Shown: one piece after another, positions 1 through 8,874 of the stretch
How positions within the stretch are numbered: the first letter of the stretch is position 1
How the letters are laid out: the number at the start of each line of letters is the position of its first letter
NCBI GenBank assembly: GCA_003565295.1
Contig: PXCO01000184.1
Span: forward strand, 1 to 64,000
Direction: 5' to 3'
Origin: Cyclobacteriaceae bacterium
Lineage (GTDB): Bacteria; Bacteroidota; Bacteroidia; Cytophagales; Cyclobacteriaceae
DNA: 64,000 nt
The notes under the pieces: generated by a model
The model's input: the letters and a program-made list of their open reading frames with translations, nothing else
What the model was told of the DNA's origin: nothing
Database searches by the model: none
Translations under genes and position numbers: made by a program

Positions 1-2397
1 CACCTCACCAAACATAGCACCTTCTTCCACTCTAAATCTCCTCAAGAAATCTCCTCCAACATCTACACTGGGTCTTTCATCATTTATTTCGTTTACCATG
101 GAAATATTCCTGGCAAAATTAGCGGTGATGCTCCAATTGAAATCAGCCTTACGAACTGGCGTAAAGGTAAGAATGGTTTCTATACCCTCGTTTTGTACAT
201 CCCCACCGTTAGTGAAGAATTGAGATGCACCAGAACCCACGGGAAGCCCAACTGTGAATAATTGATTAAATGAATTCGTTTTATAGTAGGTAAAGTCAAC
301 CCCAAACTTATTGTCGAAAAACCTTAAATCTGCCCCTAATTCAATGGACTGTGTAGATTCTGGTAACAAGTTTTCATTAGGCAATGTGGGGCTTAAAGAT
401 ACATATCCCCCCAAGCCTCCTGCACCAAAATTAGCTTGTCTCTGCAACTGGAATGGGCTGGTATCGTTACCCACCTCTGCAAAATTCCCCCTTACCTTGG
501 CGAAAGTAAACCAGGTTGGAAATTCCACCAGATCAGATATAACGGCATTTAAACCCACAGATGGGTAGAAAAAAGACCAGTTCTGTCTAGGCAAGGTAGA
601 GCTCCAGTCATTCCTTGCGGTAATATCCAAGAAAACAGCGTTTTTCCAGGCAATTTCCGCAAAAGAAAACAAGGAATGAACATTTCTGGGTGCACCTACA
701 TTATAATTCGATAATACCTGCTGTGTATTCTGCAAGGCAAAGAAGTTAGGGACCGTCATTACAGGGCCAGTATTAGAACTAAGGCCTGTATTTCTATCTA
801 CCCTAATATTACCTCCCACGTTGAAATTTACATGCCAATCCTCACTCACCTGCTTATTGTACGTAGCAAGGAAATCGGTATTTATCTCCATGGCCTCAGA
901 AAAACCAACTGTAAACCTTCCATCTTGAGCGATCACATAAGAATCCGCCCAGAGTTTTTCAGAATTATTCCCAAAAGACCTGTCCATGGCAGCCCTGGCC
1001 ATAAAGGAAAAATCATCAGTTAATTTATAGTTTAAGGAGGTAAGGGCGATGATACGATCCGAAGTGTTTTCTCGGGTATTCCTATTCACTGACCAATATG
1101 GGTTTGCTCCACCGTTGGAACCGGGGTTAAAATAATTTTGTCGCACTAACCCTGCCTCATTAATATATTGGAACCTCGAAATATCTTCTGTTCTAATATT
1201 CCTTGGCAACCTATAGGCATGTCGGATGGGGTTGGCAAAATTTTCACCTTGTGGCAACTGGTTATTGATATCTTGACGGATATAGTTAATCTTAGAATCC
1301 AATGTAAGTCTATCCGTTAGCTTATTTGTCAAACGTAGGTTAATACTATGCCTATTAAGCTCGTTTCCTGGCACTACTCCAGCCGCATCATTAAAGGTAT
1401 AAGAAAAATAGGTTTGGTTCCGCTCACTTCCTCCATTGATGGCAAGTGTAGTGGCCAAGTTATGGCCTGTGTTAAAAAAGTCCCTCACATTATTCGGTTG
1501 AGGAGAAAGAGGATAGGTATCCTGAGGCCGATTAGGGTCTGGAGACCAATGGGCCACTGACTGACCTTCCATCCTGGGCCCCCAAGCAAATTCAGAGGCA
1601 GGTGAGTAAACCCCACCGCTACCCTGTCCATATACATTTTGGTAGTTGGACATCAATATGGGGTCATCAACCATAAAGCTGGTATTGAGTGTCACCTGAA
1701 AACCCTCTTTTCCCCTTTTGGTATTGACCACTATCGCACCATTGTTCGCACGGCTACCATACAAGGCGGCAGCATTCGGTCCTTTAAGAACGTTTATACT
1801 TTCAATGTCATCAGGGTTAAGGTTCTCTATCCCCCTTGCAGGAACACCGTCCACAATGTAAAGCGGCTGGCTATCCCCGGAAATAGATCGGTTACCCCTA
1901 AGGATTACCCGAGTAGGAGCGCCCACACCACTACCGGACCTGTTGACGGAAAGACCTGCAACTTTTCCAGAGAGGGAATTCATTACGTTGAGTTCCCGTG
2001 CCTCGGTGAGTTCCCTGGTACTGACATCCTGTACGGTGTATGTAAGGGCTTTTTTCTCTCTTTCCAACCCGAAGGCTGTCACCACAACTTCTCCCAAAGC
2101 CGCTTCTTCTGCATCTAAAGCAACATTAATTATGTTGTTGTTACCAATGGGAATTTCCTGTCGTCCATATCCCAGATAGGAAAAAACCAATATGTTCCCT
2201 GTAGATGGAACAGAAATACTGTAATTCCCATCAATATCGGTAATCGTCCCAGTATTGGTCCCCTTGACCAACACGCTCACCCCCGGAAGCGGTGCATCTG
2301 CATCAGCGTCTGTCACCGTCCCTGTGATCGTTCTGTCCTGCGCAAATCCCGCAAAGGAAAACACAAACAGCACAAAACCCAGTAAAGATTTTTTCAT
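1..2397 (-). CDS. SusC/RagA-type TonB-dependent transporter, partial (C-terminus beyond window)
   Basis: The reading frame is open from an ATG at 2397 to the window edge, giving the N-terminal 799 residues of a protein that normally has about 1000. Seen: a signal peptide ending near FAGFAQD (about residue 20), a carboxypeptidase-like regulatory beta-sandwich (about 21-105) ending in a GEVVVTA segment, then a plug domain with LYIVDGVPARGI and GPNAAALYGSRA, then the start of an aromatic-rich beta-barrel. Family knowledge: such proteins import oligomeric nutrients through the outer membrane using TonB energy and usually pair with a SusD lipoprotein. Any partner would lie left of the window. It sits downstream of the Nramp-like gene on the same strand, so it may serve the amidohydrolase locus, but the substrate is unknown. 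Confidence 0.95.
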   Translation of the reverse strand, partial: MKKSLLGFVLFVFSFAGFAQDRTITGTVTDADADAPLPGVSVLVKGTNTGTITDIDGNYSISVPSTGNILVFSYLGYGRQEIPIGNNNIINVALDAEEAALGEVVVTAFGLEREKKALTYTVQDVSTRELTEARELNVMNSLSGKVAGLSVNRSGSGVGAPTRVILRGNRSISGDSQPLYIVDGVPARGIENLNPDDIESINVLKGPNAAALYGSRANNGAIVVNTKRGKEGFQVTLNTSFMVDDPILMSNYQNVYGQGSGGVYSPASEFAWGPRMEGQSVAHWSPDPNRPQDTYPLSPQPNNVRDFFNTGHNLATTLAINGGSERNQTYFSYTFNDAAGVVPGNELNRHSINLRLTNKLTDRLTLDSKINYIRQDINNQLPQGENFANPIRHAYRLPRNIRTEDISRFQYINEAGLVRQNYFNPGSNGGANPYWSVNRNTRENTSDRIIALTSLNYKLTDDFSFMARAAMDRSFGNNSEKLWADSYVIAQDGRFTVGFSEAMEINTDFLATYNKQVSEDWHVNFNVGGNIRVDRNTGLSSNTGPVMTVPNFFALQNTQQVLSNYNVGAPRNVHSLFSFAEIAWKNAVFLDITARNDWSSTLPRQNWSFFYPSVGLNAVISDLVEFPTWFTFAKVRGNFAEVGNDTSPFQLQRQANFGAGGLGGYVSLSPTLPNENLLPESTQSIELGADLRFFDNKFGVDFTYYKTNSFNQLFTVGLPVGSGASQFFTNGGDVQNEGIETILTFTPVRKADFNWSITANFARNISMVNEINDERPSVDVGGDFLRRFRVEEGAMFGEV

Positions 2398-2925
2398 GTT
2401 TAATAAAATTGTGTTGAAAATTAATAAGAATTGTTAAACCCCACTTAAAGCAGGGGAAATAGTACTTAAAACCTGTCCCTGAGAACAGTACCCTGAAAAC
2501 AATCTTAAACCTGTAGTGAAAACACCTAATTTCAAGATAATTTTCTGCCGATTTTAGAATGAAACACCAATAAATGATAATTTACCCAACTAAACGGTAA
2601 ATTATCCACGCATAGGTATTTTGGTTGAGTTATATGGGTGCCTAATATTACAAATAATTTTATTTCGAAACAATGACCATTGATCTTATTAAAATTTTTT
2701 TTAAAATTAAACCGGATCAATACTAAAATTTTCTTTTAAAATACTACATAAATAAAAATAATATGGTAAAAAACCATAGATCCGATTATGTTTTCTACAG
2801 AAATATATATAATAAAAATCTTATTCAATAAATTTAGTTTATTGAATATTTGTCACTCATTAAGTTTCAACGATGAATCATCGGAATCAAACTAATGAAT
2901 CCGTTTAATAGTGCAATTTACAAGT
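2398..2925. other. AT-rich intergenic region without a convincing gene
   Basis: These 528 bases separate the Nramp-like stop from the SusC start, both on the minus strand, and are strongly A/T-rich. A 62-codon frame on the minus strand (2532-2720) has no recognisable features and I treat it as chance. An imperfect direct repeat (CCCTGAGAACAG then CCCTGAAAACAA, about 2476-2503) lies in the likely leader or promoter region of the SusC gene. The length suggests that the SusC gene has its own promoter. Confidence 0.4.
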
Positions 2926-4197
2926 TCAATGCATCAATTCTAACAATGCCAGAGCTGCGGTATAGGAAATCAAAAGAGAAAATACCAAAGCAGCAGTTAA
3001 GCCAAGGTTCATTTTCCAACCCGCTTTATGATTGTGCATTAAGTCGCCTCTGTTAATAAGATAAAAGATGCAGGCGATGACCAAAGGCAGTACAAATACG
3101 GCTGCTACCTGAGTGAGTATTTGCGCAAATATAGGATTCGCACCTAACACGGGTACCGTGAGGCCAAGCAAACTGGCCACCGCTGTGAGCACCTTAAACC
3201 TTTTGGAGGAGGTATCCAACTCTCCGGCCTGAAAATCAGCAATTAGTAGAGGTGCTACCATCAATATAGGAAAAATGGAAGATAGGCCCGCACTCAAAGC
3301 TCCGGTCATGAACAGGGCCACTGCAAATTTTCCGGCCACCGGTTCCAAGGTATAAACCATATCCATTACTTTTTCTATGGTCTTGCCCTCTGCATACAAG
3401 GCTCCGGCGGCTGCAGCCATAACGGCCAAGTTGATCACAAACATCAAGGAGGCAGACAGCAAAGCATCCTTAGACTGCTCTTTGGTATGTGCCTGATTCC
3501 AGCCCTTGCCTTTCATCAATAATGGACGCACCACAAAAGTAGGGGCAGCCATGGTAGTGCCCACAAATGCCGCCACCAGAAGTTTACCCCCTTGCACCTC
3601 CGGAACTGAAGGAATTAGCCCTCCAACAATTTGTGATGGTGGAGGCAAAACCACAAACATGGATACAATAAATGAAATCCCCATAATGGTCACAAACACC
3701 ACCAGCACCTGCTCGAAGAAAGAATATTGCCCCACCCATAGCAAACCGTACATGATGCTAATGAGTGTGATGGCCAAGCCCAGGACAGCCCAGTAGTTTT
3801 CTGATGGCAAACCCGGAAAGAAAAGCAAGACAACCTCATAAATGGCATTGGCACTAAGCCCCAATATGCCGGAAAGGGAATTCCACTGAGCAATAATGAT
3901 CCCCCCTACCACTAATATGGAGATGATTCTCCCTCCTTTAATCTTGGTTTTAAAGCTATATATGGAGGTGTTGCCAGAGATAATGGCATAACGCCCATAT
4001 GCCTCCATGAGTATCCAGGCAAAAAAACAACTTAATGCCAGCACCCACAATAAATCCATCCCAAACTCACTGCCAGCCTTTGCCATTGAGGTAACACTTC
4101 CAGTACCCACCGTATATCCTATACAAAAAATCCCAGGCCCAATGCTTAGCATCCAAAGCCAAATCCGGTGAAAAAAAGTTACTTTCTGGTTACTCAT
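2926..4197 (-). CDS. Nramp-fold transporter lacking the canonical metal-binding motif
   Basis: A 423-residue protein with about 11 hydrophobic segments and the general Nramp layout (N-terminal GPGI, GSEFG after TM1, GTT-containing TM6). The metal-ligating DPGN motif of TM1 is replaced by GTGS (residues 31-34), and the MPH motif of TM6 by AAP (about 217-219). In characterised Nramps the Asp and Asn of DPGN and the Met of MPH bind Mn/Fe, so this is unlikely to be an ordinary Mn/Fe importer; that part is inference. It is divergent from the amidohydrolase gene at 4467 and upstream of the SusC gene, so its cargo may be the substrate or product of that pathway. Database names will probably say 'divalent metal transporter'. 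Confidence 0.85.
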   Translation of the reverse strand: MSNQKVTFFHRIWLWMLSIGPGIFCIGYTVGTGSVTSMAKAGSEFGMDLLWVLALSCFFAWILMEAYGRYAIISGNTSIYSFKTKIKGGRIISILVVGGIIIAQWNSLSGILGLSANAIYEVVLLFFPGLPSENYWAVLGLAITLISIMYGLLWVGQYSFFEQVLVVFVTIMGISFIVSMFVVLPPPSQIVGGLIPSVPEVQGGKLLVAAFVGTTMAAPTFVVRPLLMKGKGWNQAHTKEQSKDALLSASLMFVINLAVMAAAAGALYAEGKTIEKVMDMVYTLEPVAGKFAVALFMTGALSAGLSSIFPILMVAPLLIADFQAGELDTSSKRFKVLTAVASLLGLTVPVLGANPIFAQILTQVAAVFVLPLVIACIFYLINRGDLMHNHKAGWKMNLGLTAALVFSLLISYTAALALLELMH

Positions 4198-4466
4198 TTT
4201 ACTGAAATTTAATTATAAGATGGGTGGAACGCTGATTATCAGGGCATTTTTCTCCTTATTCAAACCAGGAAAACCCCACCCATGTACTGTCAAATCATAA
4301 ACTTATAAAATATTGCTTTGCCAAAACAAATTATTATGTAATATTTAGTAAAATCATTTTACTGCCCATCAAGATACGATAGCTACTTTCTACCTTTATA
4401 TCTGATGGGACAAATTGACCTTGATGGAAAAAAAGGGTCTTACTGTGAGCAACCAAACCCATCACT
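4198..4466. promoter_or_regulatory. Divergent intergenic region between the Nramp-like and amidohydrolase genes
   Basis: A 269-base A/T-rich gap between two divergently transcribed starts, and so the likely control region for both arms of the locus. A near-consensus Bacteroidota -7 element (TACCTTTA, about 4391) faces the amidohydrolase, but I could not place a matching TTG element upstream. No gene was seen here. Confidence 0.4.
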
Positions 4467-5753
4467 ATGGATCATTTAAAAAAAAATCATGTTTCTGCTT
4501 ATAAAGTACTCATGGTGCTTTTGGCATTTTCAGGAATGCTTATTTCTTACTTCGCCAGCGCACAAGAAATTGACATTCTGCTAAAAGGTGGGCATCTCAT
4601 CGATCCCAAAAACCAAATCAATGAGCAGATGGACGTAGCGATTTCAAATCAAACCATTCTGGAGGTTTCTCCGAATATCTCAGAAGAAAGAGCAAAAAAG
4701 GTGATAAATGTGACAGGCCTATACGTGACACCGGGCCTGATAGATATGCACGTACATGTATTTCATGGGACCGAACCCCTATCCTATATAGCAGATGGAC
4801 ATACTAGCCTACCCCCTGACGGTTTTACTTTCCGCTCCGGAGTAACCACGGTGGTGGATGCAGGGTCTTCTGGTTGGAGAAATTTTAGGCTTTTCAAACA
4901 ACAAACCATAGACCGGGCACAAACCAGGGTGCTGGTCTTTCTCAATATAGTTGGAACAGGAATGTATGGTAGATTTGAAGAACAAGATGTTTCAGACATG
5001 AACCCCACCATGACGGCACATATGATCAATAGACTCTTTCCTGAAATTTTGGTAGGTGTGAAATCGGCGCATTATTGGGGGGATTTCACCCAAGTGGACC
5101 TGGCAGTAGAAGCAGGCAAACTGGCAAATGTACCCGTAATGGTCGATTTTGGTGAACATCAGCCTCCAAATTCCATCGAAGACCTGTTCATGAAACACCT
5201 AAGGCCAGGAGATATTTTCACCCACACTTATTCCTATGGACCTGCAAACCGAGAAACAGTGGTGGACGATGCATTGATCGTGAAGCCTTTTGTCCTTGAG
5301 GCCCAGAAGCGGGGAATAATTTTCGATGTAGGGCATGGAGGAGGTGCCTTTTCATTCAGACAAGCGGTGCCCTCGTTGCAACAAGGCTTTTACCCTGATG
5401 TGATCAGTTCAGATCTGCATAAGGACAGCATGAACGGGGCATTCAAGGACATGGCCAACTTACTTTCCAAATTTATGAGCATGGGAATGTCCTTATATGA
5501 GGTCATAGCATGCTCCACATGGAAACCCGCACAGGTGATTTCCAAGGAGGAACTTGGACCCCTCAGTATTGGTGCGGAGGCCGACATTGCCGTATTTAGC
5601 CTAAGGGAAGGATCCTTTGGGTTCCAAGATATTCGTAGAACAAAAATTGAGGGCTCCCAAAAATTAGAGACTGAGCTCACCCTTCGGGCGGGAAGGGTAG
5701 TTTGGGATTTGAATGGATTAAGTGTTCCACACTGGGAAACTGAACTAAAATAA
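4467..5753 (+). CDS. Secreted amidohydrolase, cog3964/EF_0837-like (copy 1)
   Basis: A 428-residue metallo-hydrolase of the amidohydrolase superfamily, in the group often misnamed dihydroorotase. Seen: an N-terminal signal peptide (hydrophobic residues 14-30, cleavage near FASAQ), then the barrel with HxH (His95, His97), the candidate carboxylated Lys199 in GVKSAHY, His231, His253 in FTHTY, and Asp316 in SSDLH, so all metal and catalytic positions are present. Family knowledge: related enzymes (Atu3266, EF0837) hydrolyse acylated hydroxy or amino acids rather than dihydroorotate. The signal peptide implies periplasmic action, unlike those cytoplasmic relatives. First gene of a plus-strand run with a second paralogue, a PLP enzyme and RidA. 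The exact substrate is unknown. Confidence 0.9.
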   Translation: MDHLKKNHVSAYKVLMVLLAFSGMLISYFASAQEIDILLKGGHLIDPKNQINEQMDVAISNQTILEVSPNISEERAKKVINVTGLYVTPGLIDMHVHVFHGTEPLSYIADGHTSLPPDGFTFRSGVTTVVDAGSSGWRNFRLFKQQTIDRAQTRVLVFLNIVGTGMYGRFEEQDVSDMNPTMTAHMINRLFPEILVGVKSAHYWGDFTQVDLAVEAGKLANVPVMVDFGEHQPPNSIEDLFMKHLRPGDIFTHTYSYGPANRETVVDDALIVKPFVLEAQKRGIIFDVGHGGGAFSFRQAVPSLQQGFYPDVISSDLHKDSMNGAFKDMANLLSKFMSMGMSLYEVIACSTWKPAQVISKEELGPLSIGAEADIAVFSLREGSFGFQDIRRTKIEGSQKLETELTLRAGRVVWDLNGLSVPHWETELK

Positions 5754-5754
5754 T

Positions 5755-5892
5755 CATGAAACCGAGCATGACGAAGACGACACACAGAGGGATGATTCCA
5801 GAATATGCGAGATTCGGAAGTGAGTCCGGGGCAGGCTACCCCGACCAGCGTTGCGGGGCAAGTTATAACCGCTAAAAGACAATTATAAACAT
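5755..5892 (+). repeat. Intergenic repeat, copy A (shares blocks with 42584-42742 and 48786-49023)
   Basis: This fills the whole gap between the two amidohydrolase genes. Read on the plus strand it starts ATGAAACCGAGC, contains GACACACAGAGGGATG and GCGAGATTC, then GGGGCAAGTT and ACCGCTAAAAG, and ends AATTATAAACA one base before the ATG of the next gene. The same blocks occur in the same order, and in the same orientation relative to the downstream gene, in the two other copies. Copy A lacks the CCTGACGGC hairpin of the others and carries a 39-codon open frame (5756-5875) that is not conserved. The repeat supplies the leader and ribosome-binding region of the downstream gene. Confidence 0.85.
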
Positions 5893-7146
5893 ATGAAATT
5901 CAAAGGCCCCCACCTCTTTTTTCTTTTTTCCTTTTATGGATTAGCTTTGGGTCTGATTCATCAGACTACCTATGGTCAGACTTTTGATCTCTTGATCAAA
6001 GGGGGACATATCATTGACGCCAAAAACAGTATAGACGGCGAAATGGATATAGGCATTAAAGAGGGTAAAATAGCGCAAGTTGCTAAAGATATTGCTCCTG
6101 ATGCTGCGAAAAGGGTTGTATTTGCCAATGGATTGAGGGTTATTCCCGGACTTATCGACCCGCATACCCACGTTTATGTAGGTGAAAAAAACAGAGTTTT
6201 TGCCGGGGGAAATTCAAGTGTCTGGCCAGATGCCTTCTCCTTCCGAAGTGGGGTAACCACTGTGGTGGACGCCGGAACCTCAGGATGGAGAAATTTTGAG
6301 GATTTCAAGGCATCGGTTATTGACCATTCGCACACCAGGGTACTCGCATTCCTGAACATTGCCGGTGGAGGTATGAAAGGAAAGCCCTATGAAGAAAACC
6401 TTGAAGACATGATTCCTGATTCCGCCTATGCTGTGGCAAAGCAATTTCGAGAACAGGTGGTTGGAATTAAAATAGGTCATTATGAAGGTGAAGAATGGGC
6501 TCCTTTCGAAAGGGCGTTGAAAGCGGCAGACCTATTAGATTTGCCCATGCTGGTAGAATGTCATCTGCCAAACTATCCCTTAGCCGAACAATTGGAACGT
6601 ATGCGGCCCGGAGACATATTGAGCCATACCTATGAAAACATCAAAGACAGGGAACCTATCATTGGTGAGGAAGGAAGAATTCGGAGAGAGGTGATTTCTG
6701 CCAGGAATAGAGGGGTACTTTTCGATGTAAGTCATGGAGGGGCGGGATTTTGGTTTAATCAGGCTATTCCTGCAATAGAACAAGGGTTGAAGCCTGATAC
6801 CTTCGGCACAGATTTACACCGATTCAGCATGAACGCCAGCATGAAAAATATGAGTAATCTCCTTTCAAAGTTTATGGCCATGGGCGTGACCCTTACAGAG
6901 GTAATTTCCCGGGCCACCTGGGGAACTGCATTGGCGATTAGGAGGGAGGATTTGGGGCACCTCAGTGTTGGGGCGGTTGCAGACATTGCCCTGATTAGCA
7001 TTAGAGAGGGAGCGTTTGGTTTTGTGGATGCCGGTGGAGAAAAAATTACAGGAAATAAGATGCTGGAAACAGAAATGACAATAAGGGAAGGTAAGATTGT
7101 GTATGACTTAAACGGTCTTTCAGCAGCTTCTTACCAAAAACAATAA
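5893..7146 (+). CDS. Secreted amidohydrolase, cog3964/EF_0837-like (copy 2)
   Basis: A 417-residue paralogue of the preceding gene with the same architecture: signal peptide (about 1-29, ending TTYGQ), HxH (His91, His93), Lys193 in GIKIGHY, His224 in VECH, His245 in LSHTY and Asp307 in GTDLH. All catalytic positions are kept, so both copies should be active. Sequence around the active site differs (for example ECHLPNY here against DFGEHQPP in copy 1), which suggests different acyl substrates or stereochemistry. It starts at the ATG abutting repeat copy A and ends 4 bases before the PLP enzyme gene, so translation of the two is probably coupled. Likely periplasmic. Substrate unknown. Confidence 0.9.
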   Translation: MKFKGPHLFFLFSFYGLALGLIHQTTYGQTFDLLIKGGHIIDAKNSIDGEMDIGIKEGKIAQVAKDIAPDAAKRVVFANGLRVIPGLIDPHTHVYVGEKNRVFAGGNSSVWPDAFSFRSGVTTVVDAGTSGWRNFEDFKASVIDHSHTRVLAFLNIAGGGMKGKPYEENLEDMIPDSAYAVAKQFREQVVGIKIGHYEGEEWAPFERALKAADLLDLPMLVECHLPNYPLAEQLERMRPGDILSHTYENIKDREPIIGEEGRIRREVISARNRGVLFDVSHGGAGFWFNQAIPAIEQGLKPDTFGTDLHRFSMNASMKNMSNLLSKFMAMGVTLTEVISRATWGTALAIRREDLGHLSVGAVADIALISIREGAFGFVDAGGEKITGNKMLETEMTIREGKIVYDLNGLSAASYQKQ

Positions 7147-7150
7147 TCAT

Positions 7151-8758
7151 ATGGACAGAAGACAGGTCATTAAGAATTTGGCAGTTTTACCTATGGGAGG
7201 TAGCATGTTGCCATTCATTCCGGAAATGAAAAAAAGTGCAGAAGGCCCACTATCCTTGAACGATGATATATACGCCTCGATTGGCGTGGATACCATTATT
7301 AATTGTAGAGGCACATTTACCATCATCGGAGGATCTAGGGAAAGGCCGGAAGTGCATAAGGCCATGCTAGCCGCATCCGGAAATTTCATCCAATATGATG
7401 AAATGGCGAATGGCATAGGACAAAGATTGGCCGAAATCACAAAAGCAGAATGGGGCATCGTGACCGCTGGATGTGCGGCGGCCATGAAGCACGCCACGGC
7501 CGCCTGTGTGAGCGGGGGCAATCCTGAAATTCTCTTACGCATTCCAAATCTTACAGGATTGCAAAAAACGGAAGTGATCATTCCCCGGTATGCCAGAAAC
7601 GTGTATGATGCTGCAATTCGAAACATAGGCGTGACCATCATAGAAGTTAGCACAGCAGAAGAGTTGGAAACGGCCATCAATGCCAAAACTGCGATGATCT
7701 ATATCATGACCAATAGGCATTCTGCAAGTGGGCAACCCCTTTCTTTGGAGGTAATTGCAGGAATTGCAAAACCCAAAAATATACCCGTATTGGTAGATGC
7801 AGCTGCTGAGAATCTTACCATTCCCAATGTTCATCTTCAAAAAGGAGCCACCATGGTGGCCTATTCGGGAGGAAAAGCCATATGTGGTCCTCAATGTGCC
7901 GGCATCCTATTGGGGAAAAAAGATTTACTGCAATCTGCCTGGCAGGCCTCCTCCCCACACCATGGGCCCGGAAGGGACAATAAGGTGGGCAAGGAAGAGA
8001 TGATGGGCATGCTGGCCGCGGTAGAAGCCTGGGTAAACCGAGATCATGATGCAGAATGGAGCACCTGGGAAAACTGGTTAGATGAAATTGCTAACCGCGT
8101 CACCAAGGTAAAGGGGGTAAGTAGTAACATACAACTTCCCGAAGACCTTAATAACCGGGCACCTGTACTTCAATTGATTTGGGATCCTGTTGCACTGGCT
8201 ATTTCAGGGCCTGAGCTGGCCGAATACCTGGGCAGAAATAAGCCAAGAATCGCTGTAGGAGGTAGAAATAATGGTGAGAATACTACCATGATCACCATAA
8301 ACCCCAGCCAAATGAAAGCCTCCGAGGTAAAAATAGTGAGTGAAAGGCTGTATGAGGTATTAAGCTCAAAAAGGCCCCAAAAAAAGCAGCTATCCCCTCC
8401 TAGGGGTTCGCTTGCAGGAAGATGGCAGGTGGATATTGATTTTTTTAGCAGTTCGAGTACACACAAATGGTTCCTGGAACAAGATGAAAACTGGATATCA
8501 GGTAGACATGAAGGTGATTTCAACAGTCAAGACATCCTCGGAACCTTAGAAGATAAAGAAGTTAAGCTGCACAGCACGTTCAGGACGCCTGGAAACCAAA
8601 TCCAATATATGTTCAGTGGCCAACTGGAAGGAGACACGTTAAAGGGGAACCTGTATATGGGGGAATATCAAACAGCTACCTTTACCGCAAAAAGGTTGGC
8701 ATACAACCCACCCCGCACCAACATCCTAATTCCCGATGGCCCCCCATTAGCCACTTAG
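7151..8758 (+). CDS. Tat-exported SelA-like PLP-dependent enzyme with C-terminal extension
   Basis: A 535-residue fold-type I PLP enzyme of the SelA-related/DgaE group (D-glucosaminate-6-phosphate ammonia-lyase relatives). Seen: the N-terminus DRRQVIKN followed by a hydrophobic stretch, matching a twin-arginine signal; an aminotransferase-like core with TAGCAAAMKHAT near 111-122; and a Schiff-base Lys242 in YSGGKAICGPQ. From about residue 400 there is an extra 130-residue beta-rich domain (starting near LAGRWQVDI) with repeated G-x-W/L-x-G-like turns, absent from SelA itself. Tat export would allow the enzyme to leave the cell folded with its cofactor. Family knowledge: relatives carry out alpha,beta-elimination of amino-acid-like substrates and often neighbour cog3964 amidohydrolases. 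It lies 4 bases after amidohydrolase 2. Confidence 0.85.
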   Translation: MDRRQVIKNLAVLPMGGSMLPFIPEMKKSAEGPLSLNDDIYASIGVDTIINCRGTFTIIGGSRERPEVHKAMLAASGNFIQYDEMANGIGQRLAEITKAEWGIVTAGCAAAMKHATAACVSGGNPEILLRIPNLTGLQKTEVIIPRYARNVYDAAIRNIGVTIIEVSTAEELETAINAKTAMIYIMTNRHSASGQPLSLEVIAGIAKPKNIPVLVDAAAENLTIPNVHLQKGATMVAYSGGKAICGPQCAGILLGKKDLLQSAWQASSPHHGPGRDNKVGKEEMMGMLAAVEAWVNRDHDAEWSTWENWLDEIANRVTKVKGVSSNIQLPEDLNNRAPVLQLIWDPVALAISGPELAEYLGRNKPRIAVGGRNNGENTTMITINPSQMKASEVKIVSERLYEVLSSKRPQKKQLSPPRGSLAGRWQVDIDFFSSSSTHKWFLEQDENWISGRHEGDFNSQDILGTLEDKEVKLHSTFRTPGNQIQYMFSGQLEGDTLKGNLYMGEYQTATFTAKRLAYNPPRTNILIPDGPPLAT

Positions 8759-8784
8759 ACAATGTTTAATTTGTAATATTCTCC

Positions 8785-8792
8785 TAAATTTG
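8785..8792 (+). promoter_or_regulatory. Candidate -7 element upstream of the RidA gene
   Basis: TAAATTTG matches the Bacteroidota -7 consensus TAnnTTTG. It lies 82 bases before the ATG at 8875, in the gap after the PLP enzyme gene. No good TTG was seen at the right spacing, so this may be a weak internal promoter or chance. Confidence 0.3.
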
Positions 8793-8874
8793 TCCCCCTG
8801 ATCATCATAAATTTAGCCTATATTACATGCTCAATGCGTTATAAATGATTTACCTGAACATAAAGCTCGCTAAC

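Noticed and set aside
311..2437. Several plus-strand frames opposite the SusC gene (for example 1639-2118)
   Set aside because: They run antisense to a clear SusC frame and show no family features; shadows.
2532..2720. 62-codon frame on the minus strand in the gap before the SusC gene
   Set aside because: Low-complexity, A/T-driven composition, no recognisable motif and no ribosome-binding context; likely chance in an AT-rich spacer.
5756..5875. 39-codon open frame starting MKPSMTKTTHRG inside repeat copy A
   Set aside because: The corresponding frame is closed after six codons in copies B and C, so there is no sign of conservation as a protein.
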